A stretch of 64,000 nucleotides of DNA from Hermatobates lingyangjiaoensis (GCA_026182355.1 JAPFBL010000599.1:204594-268593); one strand, 5' to 3'; positions 11,397 to 21,743 are shown, counted from the first letter of the stretch. Made by a program: numbers and translations. The notes: generated by a model from the letters alone, not told the origin.

Positions 11397-11487
11397 CTGT
11401 AAGTGTGTTCTTCTGATTTCTCTATGTTTCTTTGTTTATATTGAACTATATTTGTCCGTTTTGGATCGTATTTCCAACGAAAAAAAG

Positions 11488-11514
<27 letters not shown>

Positions 11515-11519
<5 letters not shown>

Positions 11520-11690
11520 TTTCATATAAACACGTGAAATTACAAACAATGATCAAACCACAATTCTGACTCTGACGAAGATCGCTTGTTACGGTTGAAA
11601 GATCTTAGTCTTGTTTTCCCATTTCTTATTGTGGTTTGATCATTGATTGTTATTTTACGTGTTTATGTGAAATCTTTTTATATATATATA
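11515..11690. repeat. fam1 foldback, copy 4, short left arm
   Basis: The left outer arm (11520-11562) jumps directly to ttctgactctgacgaag, so the inner left arm is deleted. The right arm is full. (TA)n borders both sides. A 39-bp outer-arm fragment follows at 11697-11735. Confidence 0.8.
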
Positions 11691-11735
11691 TATATAAAGA
11701 TTTCACATGAACACGTGAAATAACAAACAATGATT

Positions 11736-12180
11736 GGTTTTTCCATATAATGTTTGTTACAGTCTTTGCACTTTATTGCATATATAACATTACTCTGTAA
11801 TTCCTTTGGAATCTTCTGTTTTATATTTGAAAATAGTGATATCTCTTTTCTTTTGCTATAAAACGCTAAATGAACTTGAGGTAAGTGTCTTTTGCAGACT
11901 TCTTTAATTGTTTGCGATAATCTTTTAATGTATGGAAATTTAAAAAACTACTTATCTTGAACTTTTAAGTCAGTATTTGGTGCCATTTTGTGGCTTTTGT
12001 TGTTCTCCTAAATATTTTGACAAATAAACAAACATCAACACGTTTAGATTAAATCATTATAGAGTAAATAATAAAGTAATGATTATAACAGTATGTTTGT
12101 TCAATGATCCATTGTCGACTGTGGATATTTTAAAATGATCAACTGGCTGACTATTGCACAAAGATGTGAGAGGGTGATGT
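11736..12180. other. Spacer, nothing recognised
   Basis: AT-rich, no motif recognised. Confidence 0.5.
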
Positions 12181-12181
12181 T

Positions 12182-12205
12182 GGGGGGGGGGGGGGGGGGG
12201 GGGGG
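12182..12205 (+). repeat. Uninterrupted run of 24 G
   Basis: Directly visible. Such a run can form intramolecular G-quadruplexes, and its length in the assembly is likely to be uncertain. Confidence 0.9.
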
Positions 12206-12689
12206 CTTGAATAGTGAGGTTAGGCAATATGAATATTTCATTGGGTTGGAATTAAAGCGACAAGACCTCAGAGTGATGCCGTATTTGGCATTCTTAGCAC
12301 GTTCTCAGCAGAAAGCCAGTCCAACAGTCCTAAAGCCTGCCCTATAAACCTGACGAATTCTAAATCAACTAAAAGCTTCAGCACCTCTACAGTGCTTCAA
12401 GTATAACACCACAGAGTTAACATCGAAACGGAGGACAAGTCAAAAAAAAAAAAAAAAAAAAGATAACATTATTGATTTAGTAGTATTTTGAATAAAATTA
12501 AAAAAAAAAGTTTGACAAGCAATACTAAGTTCACGTTTTTGACAGATTATACGTTTTGAATAAAAAAAATAAGGATATGCATGCATATACGATTGGTGGT
12601 GGTGGTTGTAACTGTAATAGAGATGTGCTACACATCTTTTGATATCTGATTTAAGGTAATGACAATATTGTGATCTTTGGGCTCAAATG

Positions 12690-12990
12690 GAACTAAAATT
12701 CTATTATTTAATCCTTATTAAAAACAATGTTCATAAATATTGTAAGCTTGGAGTTTATTAGGAACTGAAGTCCTGTTATTTAATACTTAAAAACACAAAG
12801 TTCAAGAATATCGTTTAAAGTCCTATTATTTAATCCTTATTAAAAAAAAACCAAGTCCATGAATACCGTTGAAGATGGAGTTCATAAGGAACTAAGTCCT
12901 ATTATTTAGTCCTTGTAAAAAAATGAAGTCCATGAATACCGTTGAAGATGAAGTTCATAAGGAACTAAAGTCCTGCTTTATAAGTCCTTA
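12690..12990 (+). repeat. Degenerate tandem array, about 65 bp period
   Basis: Four or five diverged units with ggaactaaagtcctattatt, tttaatccttatta, and agtccatgaatac followed by cgttgaagatg. The last two units are the most alike. Confidence 0.65.
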
Positions 12991-13046
12991 TAGTATTCTG
13001 ATAGAAAGATATTGGTAAAAGACTGGTTCGTTTAAGCCAGGAAGTC

Positions 13047-13238
13047 ATGGTTGACAAAGAAAGAGTTGACCTTAGTCATGCACTTGATGTTTATAACAGA
13101 ATTGGCGAGTAAGTGGCACTAAAAGTCGTCTTAGATGACAGTGAACCTGCCTTGGGAGAAGTTGAGATAATCTCTGGCGCCACCAAAGCCAGCCACTCCC
13201 TGTATACAGCCGTTAACTTCAAATCCTTAGGTGTATAA
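13047..13238 (+). pseudogene. Coding-like stretch with one in-frame stop, unassigned
   Basis: Starting at ATG 13047, one frame reads 21 residues (beginning MVDKERVDLSHALDVYNR) to a TAA at 13110. It then continues for 41 more residues, including DDSEPALGEVEI and SGATKASHSLYTAV, to TAA at 13236. Composition is less AT-rich than the flanks and residue use looks protein-like. The SGAT-x-(T/A)S-x4-AV pattern loosely recalls FMN-binding domains, but the match is too short to rely on. It could be a decayed exon, a transposon gene fragment or chance. I do not recognise it as any named gene. Confidence 0.25.
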
Positions 13239-13577
13239 CATTTAACTGACCTCTACACCGAATCAATTGCACCTTACCCACCACCCTACAATCTACTTAT
13301 CTGTTGAAACAAGCTATAACTTACATGCAACCAAACAACACACCAATGACTTATATGTATTGCGATAAAGTAAACTCTTCTACAGTCTTTGCTAACTTTC
13401 AGTATTAAAAAAAAAACCCCTTAATGTTCATAATCCCTCTTAAGTTGATATAACTGAAACAAGAATTATAGTTAAGGAACAAAATGAGAAAAGAAGAAAA
13501 CATTGTTAATGAAAACGAAATAAAAAATCATACAAACTCAAGAGCTTGTTAAAATTACAAAAAATAATTATATTTAT
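13239..13577. other. Spacer, nothing recognised
   Basis: A-rich in the second half; ends in (TA)n at 13568-13594. Confidence 0.5.
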
Positions 13578-13593
13578 ATATATATATATATAT

Positions 13594-13825
13594 AGGTGTA
13601 TAATAAAATCGGGATTCGGTCAATTTTCCAGTTGAAAATATCCTACCAGGTAGGTAGGATAGGTAGCACACAAAGTAAAGAAACACTTACAAACTCAAAT
13701 TTTCGGACAATCCGTCTTCAGGAGAAAAGAGAAAGGGAGACCAAGCACGTTGTAGACGCAACGGCTAGTAACCCGTCTCTTTACTTTGTGTGCTACCTAT
13801 CTTCAATTTTGAATTGTTATAAATG
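13594..13825. repeat. fam4 foldback, asymmetric
   Basis: An inverted pair, ggataggtagcacacaaag (13657) and ctttgtgtgctacctatc (13783), encloses one reverse-facing motif. The left outer part (aatcgggattcggtcaattt) resembles the start of fam10 at 22880. The centre (gggagaccaagcacgttg) recurs at 33143. Flanked by long (TA)n at 13835-13955. Confidence 0.7.
13694..13724 (-). ncRNA. Hammerhead-like motif, fam4
   Basis: On the reverse strand: CTC (13722-13724) pairs with GAG (13694-13696). CTGAAGA, extra C, GGA/TCC hairpin with TTG loop, GAA, AATT, then T. In the copy at 33102-33132 the G of GAA has become A. Confidence 0.55.
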
Positions 13826-13969
13826 CAATTATTATATATATATATATATTATATATATATATATATTAAGTATATATATATGCTTATAATGCATATATAT
13901 ATTATATATATATATTATATATTATATATATATGCTTAATAATATATAATGCATATATATATGCTTAAA

Positions 13970-14135
13970 ATAAACTGTGACACATAGACAGAAACATACT
14001 AATGACTGTCGTCCCTCCGTCAATTCACTTCTTCTCCTGAGAACGACCGCCATTACGGTCGAAATATTGAAAAGTGAGTCTTTGTTATGTTTCTGTCTAT
14101 GTGTCACAGTCTATTTTATGTGTAATCTGTCCTGT
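13970..14135. repeat. fam3 foldback, copy 1
   Basis: Arms from actgtgacacatagacagaa to ttctgtctatgtgtcacag, meeting near 14010. Only the right arm carries the motif (14026-14078: cttctcctgagaacgaccgc, then acggtcgaaatattg). Framed by (TA)n at 13920-13965 and 14157-14172. Confidence 0.8.
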
Positions 14136-14171
14136 CAGACCGTTTTCGTTTATGATGATATATATATATAT

Positions 14172-14480
14172 AAAGACGTAGACAAAGGAGTCAGCACTTG
14201 GAAAGGCAGGAGACGGGCTTCTTGTTGTGATCGATGTTTCTTTGAACAGTTCGTTGTTGAATAGGAAAGGGGAGGATTTGAGGGATGAAGGGAGAAGGGG
14301 TTGTTGGATCGAATTTCGATCTAACCGATTCTAGGGTAGACTAATCGAAGACAATTAACTACACTCTTCAAAATAGCTCTTTTACTTCATCTTCTCTTTT
14401 GTTCACCTGATGACGCACTGCATTTTGAAATATTCATTGTAGTCTCAATAAGGGGTCAATGTAATATTTAATATTAGTCC

Positions 14481-14483
<3 letters not shown>
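14172..14483. other. Spacer with degenerate motif
   Basis: Contains a weak box-like trace at 14405-14432 (cctgatgacgcactgcattt then tgaaatatt). Nothing else recognised. Confidence 0.35.
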
Positions 14484-14525
<42 letters not shown>

Positions 14526-14529
<4 letters not shown>

Positions 14530-14740
14530 TTTTTCGATAAAATACGATCCGAAATGGACAAATACAGTTCAATGTACATAAAGAAATTAAAAGCACACAC
14601 TTACAGTCTCTAATTTTCGGTTGAACCGTCTTCAGGAGAGATAAGATAGGGAAACCAAGCGCACTGGTACAGAGATGGTTGGACTCCAACCGTCTCTTTT
14701 ATATATATGTTTCTTTATGTACATTGAACTATATATATAA
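14526..14740. repeat. fam2 foldback, copy 2, asymmetric
   Basis: The left side carries a full reverse-facing fam2 arm (ttacagtctctaattttcgg). The right arm is reduced to its outer part (tatgtttctttatgtacatt). (TA)n lies at 14484-14526. Confidence 0.75.
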
Positions 14741-14884
14741 ACGTGATCTTCCCACGTTTTATTTCTTCTGTTCATCCCTCAGTTTTTTTAACTTTTATTT
14801 ATTTGTATTATTATTTTTCATATTCCTATTTCAATTTAATATTAAATTGATTCTTGTCTACCTTATTCTCTGTGACCGGGCGCG

Positions 14885-15028
14885 TATGTTGCAATATTGT
14901 TGGTCTCCAACAGTCTCTGTACCAGTCCGCTTGATTTCCCTCTCTTATTTCTTCTGAAGACGGTTCAAACCAAAAATTAGAGACTGTAAGTGTTTGCTTT
15001 TAAGTTTTCTTGTTTCTTTTTCTATATT
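14885..15028 (+). repeat. fam2 single arm
   Basis: Right-arm copy with tctgaagacggttcaaacca then aaaattagagac. The G of the GAA box is intact as ccaaaaatt in degraded form, so the motif is damaged. Confidence 0.65.
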
Positions 15029-15070
15029 GAACTATCAATGATCAAACCACAATAAGAAAAGGGAAAACAA

Positions 15071-15113
15071 GACTAAGATCTTTCAACCGTAACAAGCGGT
15101 CTTCGTCAGAGTC
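15071..15113 (-). ncRNA. Hammerhead-like motif, fam1, left arm
   Basis: Mirror of 15141-15183, facing left. All boxes are intact. Confidence 0.6.
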
Positions 15114-15140
15114 AAAAACCCAACTGACTGTTGGGTTTTT

Positions 15141-15183
15141 GACTCTGACGAAGACCGCTTGTTACGGTTGAAAGATCTTAGTC
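15141..15183 (+). ncRNA. Hammerhead-like motif, fam1, right arm
   Basis: Stem I GACT (15141-15144) pairs with AGTC (15180-15183). CTGACGA (15145-15151); hairpin ACCG (15154-15157) with CGGT (15165-15168); GAA (15170-15172); palindrome AGATCT (15173-15178); T at 15179. Confidence 0.65.
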
Positions 15184-15394
15184 TTGTTTTCCCTTTTCTT
15201 ATTGTGGTTTGATCATTGATTGTTGTTTCACGTGTTTATGTGAAATCTTTTTATATTGAACTATATATATATTTTGTTTTTTTCATCTTGCTATTCTTCT
15301 TCAGCATTCCTACTACTTTTTTTCGTTTTCGTTGTTGCCCACCTGTACATATACTTGTACACAACTGTCCAGTTAGCTTTCGTCTTCTCACCAT

Positions 15395-15640
15395 TCAACT
15401 TTCTTTCCTGAGGACGACCGTTAAAGAAGAGTCAGAATATTGAATGTGAATCCTGGTTTCTGTTTTTCATTCGTGTTTAGTCTAATCAGATCTGATTTCA
15501 TTTGAATGCATATATAAATTCAAATAACTGTGACACATAGAAGGAAATGTAATAAAATTCACTTTTCAATATATTTCTACATGGCGGTCGTTCTCAGAAG
15601 TGAATTGACGGAAGGACGACAAGGTCTGATGGCCGAAGCA
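15395..15640. repeat. fam3 fragments
   Basis: A degraded forward box at 15400-15460 (tcctgaggacgaccg) and a reverse-facing fam3 arm at 15530-15625 (ctgtgacacatagaaggaaa; tcacttttcaatatatttc; ggcggtcgttctcag). Together they look like a foldback with a scrambled centre. Confidence 0.6.
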
Positions 15641-15838
15641 GTGTTGCCAGGAAGGTGAAAAAAAAACAAGGAATCGATATTGAAAACAACTTAAAGAAGA
15701 ATAAAAGGGGAAAGAAGTAGAAAATATAAAAAATATATTGAATTTAAAAAAATGTATATTAAATAATAATATAAAAATAAGTTACATAAACCAAACAAAA
15801 AAACTTAACGTTTTAAATTGAATTTTCAATTTCTTATG
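15641..15838. other. A-rich spacer
   Basis: Very A-rich; nothing recognised. Confidence 0.5.
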
Positions 15839-15985
15839 AATGGCTGCTCGAAAAGAGAATTGCACCAGTTCAACTTAACTGACAGTGCCCTATGTGGAGT
15901 CTCCTTGTTAGAAGAGGAAAGTCTAGAACATATTCTTTTCCTGCGCGAGCGGGAAGTACTAAAGAAGAAGAGACCACTGTGAAAA
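15839..15985 (+). pseudogene. Relic of a non-LTR retrotransposon C-terminus
   Basis: One frame reads 48 residues to a TGA. It includes HQFNLTDSALCGVSLLEE then ESLEHILFL. The pattern leucine-x-x-alanine-leucine-C-(x)n-E-E-x-x-E-H-x-L-F is typical of the C-terminal segment after the reverse transcriptase or RNase H domain of Jockey/I/R1-type LINEs, where a CCHC-like zinc motif closes the protein. Here the second and last cysteines of that motif are missing, so it is decayed. No further RT domain is visible upstream. Assignment rests on this short pattern only. Confidence 0.4.
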
Positions 15986-16139
15986 GAATCCTGACCAACA
16001 CTAAATTCTGGCAAATAGCTGCCGAGTCATCGAAGCAAAGAGCTTTTGAAGCTCGAACTAAAAAGTAAGAAGTAAGCAAGAGAATTGCTCATACAAGGAG
16101 TCACGCATACTACGAGGTCCCAATGTAGTTACTATTTAA

Positions 16140-16385
16140 TTACATGCATATTGTTAATATCACTGAGGTTAGTATGATTTATATTAGAAATAGGTAAAAC
16201 CGTTATACCAAGGTAAGATGATCATAGAGTCGTTGGAGCGTTTTCGGACGTTGTCCATCTTCGATCGCAACAAAACTAGTAGGTTTGTTGCGATCAAAGA
16301 TGGACAACGTCTGAAAGCGCTCCAACGACTCCATAATCATCTTACGAGGGAGGTATGACGGTTTTACCTATTTTTAATATAAATA
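16140..16385. repeat. fam7 foldback, copy 2
   Basis: Arms of about 100 bp (16160-16268 and 16284-16380) with a short loop. They share gtaaaaccgt, cgttggagcg and tggacaacgt blocks with the copy at 4130-4580, which has a 240-bp loop instead. Confidence 0.85.
16287..16326 (+). ncRNA. Hammerhead-like motif, fam7
   Basis: GTTG (16287-16290) can pair with CAAC (16323-16326) across an unpaired CGA. The box TCAAAGA is degraded from CTGAAGA; the 4.5 kb sister has TTGAAGA. The hairpin is GAC/GTC. GAA is followed by AGCGCT (16316-16321) and C. Confidence 0.45.
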
Positions 16386-17488
16386 ACTACTATTTAATTT
16401 CCATTAATAGCAAAATATTCAGGTTTCTACCTTTCAGGTTGAAAGCGCATATTTCTTTTATCCAAAACATTTTTTACAATATCAAATTTATGAGATTGTT
16501 TTTTTTTATGTCCTAATGATGTTTCTTCGTCTCGTTAACAATCGAAATTGCTCTGGTCCTTAGATCATTAGGCCAACAGGTGTCAACCCCAGTGTTCTTC
16601 TCTCTCTGGATTTCAAACCTATTTCACGATTTTTCTTTTTTCTTTTTTTTTGACCAACACGAAAATTTCATTATTTTACACTTTGCTGTATATTACTGTC
16701 ACATTAGTCATTAAAACCTCTAAATTTAATAATTAACTAATTAGCAATAAACAATTTAATTAACAAATAATAGCCCCTCAACCAGAAGAAACCTGAAGAA
16801 ATGTCGACATTGTTAACAAAATACATTGTGAACTTTGAATCTTAGTGCAAAACAGCTGTTTCATTTCAAACAAATAAAGTTTCCTTTGGTTTACACTAAA
16901 CAGTTATGAGTTTACACTGAGTTCCTGTAGACTGCTGTAGTTTGAAGAGTTAGAGGAGGGGGTATTTTCCTATTTTCCCACTTTGAGTTAGTTAGAGGGG
17001 GATACGATGATTGATTATTGGTGAGAATGAAATCAATGTATCATAACCCGTTTTTTTCTTATCAGCACCTCAAAACATGAAACTCCTTAAAAACTGAAAA
17101 TACGAGTTTCATTCTTAGGATTCATTTCATAATTTCCTTTGTTTTAGTTTTTTTTTCCCAAAAAGGGTTAATTGTTAGAATTCTTTTGTTGATGCATTTA
17201 AAGTTGTTTAATTCGTTTTAATTTTTTTTCTACAATGATAATTTTTTTTAATACAACCGAAACCTAATTTTTATAATTCATAGAAAGTTATGAATTATGA
17301 TTCTATTTGTTAGAATATTCCTTCTGTTAATATGTAGAACAAGGGGCCTTTATTATGGCGTTGAGTATCAGTATCAACTGTTAGTATCAGATAGATCTTA
17401 TACACAATATAACAATTATATTATGCATTAATATATTATGAATACATAAGTTAATAAATATTATTATATTTATTGTATATTTTATGAT
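16386..17488. other. Spacer, nothing recognised
   Basis: About 1.1 kb without repeats or frames of interest. T-runs at 16500, 16636 and 17149. Confidence 0.5.
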
Positions 17489-17522
17489 ATATATATATAT
17501 TATATATATATATATATATATA

Positions 17523-17755
17523 TGAATAATAATCAAAATAACACTTGATATAATAGATGGATTAATTTACCACAATGAAAACAATTTTTGAAACAATGCT
17601 CTAAGGCCTTTCGTTAACACATCTTCGGAGAGCAAGTGAACAAAAAAAAAAAAACTCTTTTTTTTTTAGTTCACTTGCTCTCCGAAGATATGTTAACGAA
17701 GGCCTTAGAGCATTGTTTCAAAAATTGTTTTCATTGTGGTAAATTAATCCATATA
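17523..17755. repeat. fam8 foldback
   Basis: Arms of about 90 bp, gatggattaatttaccacaa to ttgtggtaaattaatccat, meet in A and T runs at 17641-17667. Both arms carry the motif: reverse at 17597-17634, forward at 17676-17712 with one A lost next to the palindrome. (TA)n flanks at 17489-17523 and 17751-17768. Confidence 0.9.
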
Positions 17756-17768
17756 TATATATATATAA

Positions 17769-17960
17769 AAGATTTCACATTAACACATGAAATAACAATC
17801 AATGATCAAACCACAATATGAAATGGGAAAACAAAACTGAGATCTTTCAACTGTAACAAGCTGTGTTCTTGGGTTTTTAACTCTGACGATGATCGCTTGT
17901 TACGGTTAAAAGAATTAAGCCTTGTTTTCCTGTTTCATATTTTGGTTTGATATGTATATA
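17769..17960. repeat. fam1 foldback, copy 6, degraded
   Basis: Outer arms are clear (gatttcacattaacacatga; tttggtttga). The inner motifs carry substitutions (ctgtaacaagctgtgttc; tctgacgatgatcgcttg). (TA)n at 17954-17976. Confidence 0.8.
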
Positions 17961-17976
17961 TATATATATATATATA

Positions 17977-18560
17977 AAGTTCGTGAGTCTGTTTGTTTGT
18001 TCGCCCATTTTCCATGGAGATAGAGACCTGAAATTATTATAATCTTTACCTTTGTTGTGATTGGCTTTCTTCTAGTTGTATTACATAATAACAAATCGTA
18101 TTAGGGGGTCAGGGTAGCCTAGTGGTTTGCATACTCGCCTCGTCGACTTTCTACAATATTATTTCATAATATTTCTCATTAAGCGGTTAAGGTAGTCTAT
18201 AATAAACTATTACATTAGACGTTAAAAATTAATAATTTTAGAAACAAACTTGAACACAACTGTCAGATAGAAAAGTTTGTGAGTTTGTTTATTTGTTCAC
18301 CCATTTTCCAAGAATATAGAGACCTGAAATTATTATAATCTTTACTTTTGTTTTGATTGGCTTTGTTGTAGTTGTATTACATAATTAACAATTCGTATTA
18401 GGGGGTCAGGGTAGCCCAGTGGCTTGCGTACTCGCCTCAACTTTCCACAATATTATTTAATAATATTTCTCATTAGGGGGACAGAGTAGCCTATAATATA
18501 TAATAAACTATTACATTAGAGGTTAAAAATGAGTAATTTTAGAAACAAACTTGAATAACA
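17977..18560 (+). repeat. Two-copy tandem duplication, about 295 bp, with SINE heads
   Basis: Both units contain gtttgttcgcccattttcc (or close), tagagacctgaaattattat and a tRNA-like head: ggggtcagggtagcctagtg at about 18107 and ggggtcagggtagcccagtg at about 18402. Each ends in gaaacaaacttgaa. The SINE head was therefore part of the duplicated segment. No genuine tRNA gene: there is no B box or acceptor stem. Confidence 0.75.
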
Positions 18561-19009
18561 CTATCAGATAAAATACGAATATGCTGAGGTAATATTATAA
18601 AGACACATTCCTTTCATTAATGTTATTTTATGTTGGGTAAATAAATTGAATATTTCAATTTACAAGTGTTTGTTTGTTTTAAATATATTTGATTGTATAT
18701 ATAACTTGAATTGATTTTTTATTTATTTTTATCATGAAATGAAAGATTCTTTTCATTTTTAAATGATTTTTTTATTTTGCTAAATATGCTTACTGTGTGT
18801 GTATTTGGAATCATGTTAAGAATACTATATTAAAACTTTCTCATGCCTTCATAGCAAGAAACATAAATTAAAATTATCCTGTCAATCATGTTCAGTGAAT
18901 TTATTTCAATAACTATTGCTATAATTTCTGAGTGATACAAAGGGTCACGGCTAGTCTGGTTGTTTGATAATTCTCTTTCCAGAGAATGGTAGATTATATA
19001 AAGGAATAA
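18561..19009. other. Spacer, nothing recognised
   Basis: AT-rich. No repeat or coding signal recognised. Confidence 0.5.
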
Positions 19010-19215
19010 ATGCAAAGTCTCCTTTGTTGAGCGCCTTGCCTGGCAAGACCTTGAAGGTGTTATTTGCCTAGGAGCCGGTGGTGGGGGTGGGGGCGACGAC
19101 GCATGCGCTCTGGCCAGGCCTCTTATCGATTCCTTATCAGAGGGGGGAGGGGGTGCCCCACCCATAGGGCGGTGCTGGGCCTTGCGCCAGCGTGATGTCT
19201 GCTTTATACAGGCCC
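19010..19215. promoter_or_regulatory. GC-rich block with NRF1-like site
   Basis: Markedly GC-rich against its surroundings, with several CpGs, G-runs (gtgggggtgggggcgac) and C-runs. ACGCATGCGCT at 19099-19109 matches the core of the NRF1 palindrome. This could be a promoter-like island or just a GC-rich repeat; no transcript is visible next to it. A run of about 15 C follows at 19212-19226. Confidence 0.3.
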
Positions 19216-19394
19216 CCCCCCCCCCCCCACGGGACACCCATCTACCACCTTTCAAAAACACAAATTCAACTTAGCCAGTCTTTTTTTTTTTTTTTTTTTT
19301 TTAAAAAATTAGCTAACCTAATAAGGAAAAAGAAAACAAACTCTCTTTTGGAAGAATTACAGAAAAATACTATTCTATGTTTTGTTATTGAGGG

Positions 19395-19500
19395 CTAGGT
19401 CAAAGAAAAGAAAATAAACTCCTTCCTAGGCCGACGTTTCGATGTATTTGTATATCATCTTCAGGGCTAAAATTAGAGTAAGAACTATAATACATTTACC
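19395..19500 (-). repeat. fam9 single arm
   Basis: Reverse-facing arm with tttcgatgtatttgtatatc and atcttcagggctaaaatta. Only one copy in the window. Confidence 0.55.
19430..19467 (-). ncRNA. Hammerhead-like motif, fam9
   Basis: Reverse strand: GCC (19465-19467) pairs with GGC (19430-19432). CTGAAGA (19458-19464), extra T, GAT/ATC hairpin, GAA (19438-19440), palindrome ACGT, then C. Confidence 0.6.
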
Positions 19501-20010
19501 AAAACAATCTACAACTCACATAGCAGTTGTGAAAAATACTATAGCAAATCTAATTATAAACGAAGTCGACAGCAACTAAACACATAACTCTAAAACAAAA
19601 AGAAACACATATGAATGTTTGAACCAATCAGCTGTTTTATACTAAGATTCAAAATAATCACAATACACTTTCTTAACATTATCGACCTTTTTCACGCTTC
19701 AAGGAATAATAACTGTAATTACAATTTACCTAATGTATCATACAGCTGCTATACAAAGTATAAAACATCCATTACAGGGAAATATATAGAACTAAAGAGA
19801 GGAAAATTAATATATTAAACTGTCCTATGAAAAGTTTTAAATAATTCAATTATAATTAATATAATACAACACAAAAACTTTAGTTGTTTTGCGTTTATTA
19901 CTATTTACAGGTCTTTAATAAAAGACGAACATATATACGATATTTTCATTTAATTTTATGCTCATTCAATATTTTATTAATATATTCGACTAATGTTTAA
20001 TGGGAAAATG
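19501..20010. other. Spacer, nothing recognised
   Basis: AT-rich; a 67-residue frame at 19615 is unassigned. Confidence 0.45.
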
Positions 20011-20014
20011 AATT

Positions 20015-20100
20015 TAATTTTTCTTCTCCTTCTCCTGATGACGACGAGGTCGAAATACATATTGTGTACCGCTGAGGCCTTACTTAGTTTATGGTAAGTA
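20015..20100 (+). repeat. fam5 single arm
   Basis: Contains ctcctgatgacgacgaggtc then gaaatac. The box and GAC/GTC hairpin are intact; the palindrome is degraded (ATAC). Confidence 0.6.
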
Positions 20101-20585
20101 TTGCCCTAAAAAGTTCATAAATTGCTTATTATTTATTAATTTTATTTTAATTAATTAAAAAATAATTATTATTAATTTCATGTTAATATTGATAACTAAA
20201 ATATTAGTCATTATGTTAAAATGTTGATACTTTTATCAAAATTTGTATAAATATATATATAACCAAATTCACAAAAAGAAAACACATAAAAGAAATCACA
20301 AAAACTCATTACTATATTTCGATTGCACTTCTATGGAATAAATTTGGAAAAAAAAATCAATTTAATAACTAATTTCACATCTTCTTAAAGGAATACGTAT
20401 CAAACACTAAGTAATGCTTCAGTGATAAACAATACATTTTAAAGGTAGTGAGTTTCTGTTATTTCTTTTGTGTGTGTTCTTTTTTGTGAATCTAGTTTAT
20501 TTAGTTCGTGGAATCCTTTCATTTGAAATGTGGAATCTTTCATGGAACGTTAGGACAAAATATCAAATCATTAGAATAAAAGAAT
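20101..20585. other. Spacer, nothing recognised
   Basis: AT-rich, no signal recognised. Confidence 0.45.
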
Positions 20586-20587
20586 AT

Positions 20588-20800
20588 GTAGAAACAACAC
20601 ACAACTTCTACATGTTTTTCTACACCACTTCAATATTTCGACCTCATCGTCATCAGGAGAAGGAGAAAAAGAAGAAAAAGATGCAAACGGAGCTCAGTTT
20701 ACCAGCCGAGCAGAACTTATTTTCTTCTTCTTCTTCTTCTTCTGCTGATGACGACGAGGTCGAAATAATGAGTAAGTTGTGTGTTGTTTCCACGTGTTCT
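20588..20800. repeat. fam5 foldback
   Basis: Inverted arms from gaaacaacacacaactt to aagttgtgtgttgtttc. The left motif is reverse-facing (tatttcgacctcatcgtc) and the right is forward (ctgatgacgacgaggtcg). The centre is purine/pyrimidine-rich with a run of TTC repeats. Confidence 0.8.
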
Positions 20801-20954
20801 TTTATTCTAATCGTTTGATATATATCTGTTCGTGTGTGTATGGTTTTGTATGCATGTTAGTGTGTCTTATATTCAACGTGTACCATTAATTGTACAACAT
20901 TCCATTGTGCAAATTATTTTTTCCATTATTAAAATAATTGTTCAAGACACTATC

Positions 20955-21190
20955 ATTCCAAATAAAATGGAGTTCTCAGATAAAATGGATAAACAAACAA
21001 AAGTCTCCACACAAATGAAGATTTATTCAACACCAACAACGCGTTTCGAACACTTTGTGTTCATTACCAGGAAGACACCAAAGGATATGGTGCTGAACGT
21101 TTGGTCCAGTGAAAAAAACGTCATTTGTGTGGAGACTTTTGTTTGTTTATCCATTTTTCCTCAGAATGAGTAAATACCACACATTTACGG
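20955..21190. repeat. fam6 foldback
   Basis: Arms share gataaacaaacaaaagtctc (left) and its complement at 21128-21155. The left arm carries a reverse-facing motif: the stem aacac/gtgtt region at 21047-21061 and perfect palindrome ACGCGT at 21039-21044. Confidence 0.75.
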
Positions 21191-21743
21191 ATTACACAAC
21201 TAATGAATTAAAATGGAGTTGTTTATATTGTATAATTATTATTTAAATTTTTTTATACATTTTCAACAAGCCGATAAATCTAAAAAAAAGAACATTTACT
21301 TATCAAAACGCGATCTTTCTTAGCAAAATTTCCTTTATTAAAAGACTGTGTATATGATTTCCAAGTGTACGTCAATTGGTAGAATTTTAGATTTAGTAAT
21401 ACAGTTTTAGTTTTTCACGAGTTTTAGTTTCAAAAAAAGTTTTGAGGGCTGGTGAAGTTTGTTCGAAATAAATGTTGGCCTCTTCAACTTTTCAAAGATT
21501 GTTGGCAGATATCTGTAACTTTGACGTCATGCTGAACCGTTACAATCAAAAAGACGCTTTTGTTGGATGAGTCAGCAGGTGAAGAAAGTCGAATAGCAGC
21601 CTCGAGCTGTTCATATGAGATTAGTTTTTAATATCTCAGTCCTACAATCTTCACAACACTTGAACGATTACTATGTATTACTTCCTACCTTAATGAAGAG
21701 TTCAGATGAAAAGATATAACTGAAACTAGCTGAAGTCCGGTCG
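21191..21743. other. Spacer, nothing recognised
   Basis: Mixed composition, slightly less AT-rich from 21430. No coding frame recognised. Confidence 0.45.

Larger units (their letters stand above)
11185..11455. repeat. fam2 foldback, copy 1
   Basis: Near-perfect inverted arms from gttcaatataaacaaagaaa to tttgtttatattgaac, about 130 bp each, meeting near 11320. Both arms carry an intact hammerhead-like motif facing outward. The tail after the right arm (gtccgttttggatcgtattt) is also seen at 30140 and, inverted, at 55262. Confidence 0.9.
15029..15255. repeat. fam1 foldback, copy 5, near-perfect
   Basis: The best-preserved fam1 copy. The left arm begins caatgatcaaaccacaataa and the right arm ends gtttatgtgaaatcttttta. 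The arms match almost base for base for about 95 bp. Both carry intact motifs. Confidence 0.9.

Noticed and set aside
18107..18440. tRNA genes
   Set aside because: Only A-box-like heads are present; no B box or cloverleaf, and both lie in a duplicated SINE fragment.
18830..19261. 143-residue reverse frame
   Set aside because: Depends on poly-C/poly-G runs and a GC-rich patch; no domain seen.
20468..20818. 116-residue frame across the fam5 foldback
   Set aside because: It reads through foldback arms and TTC repeats; no independent support.
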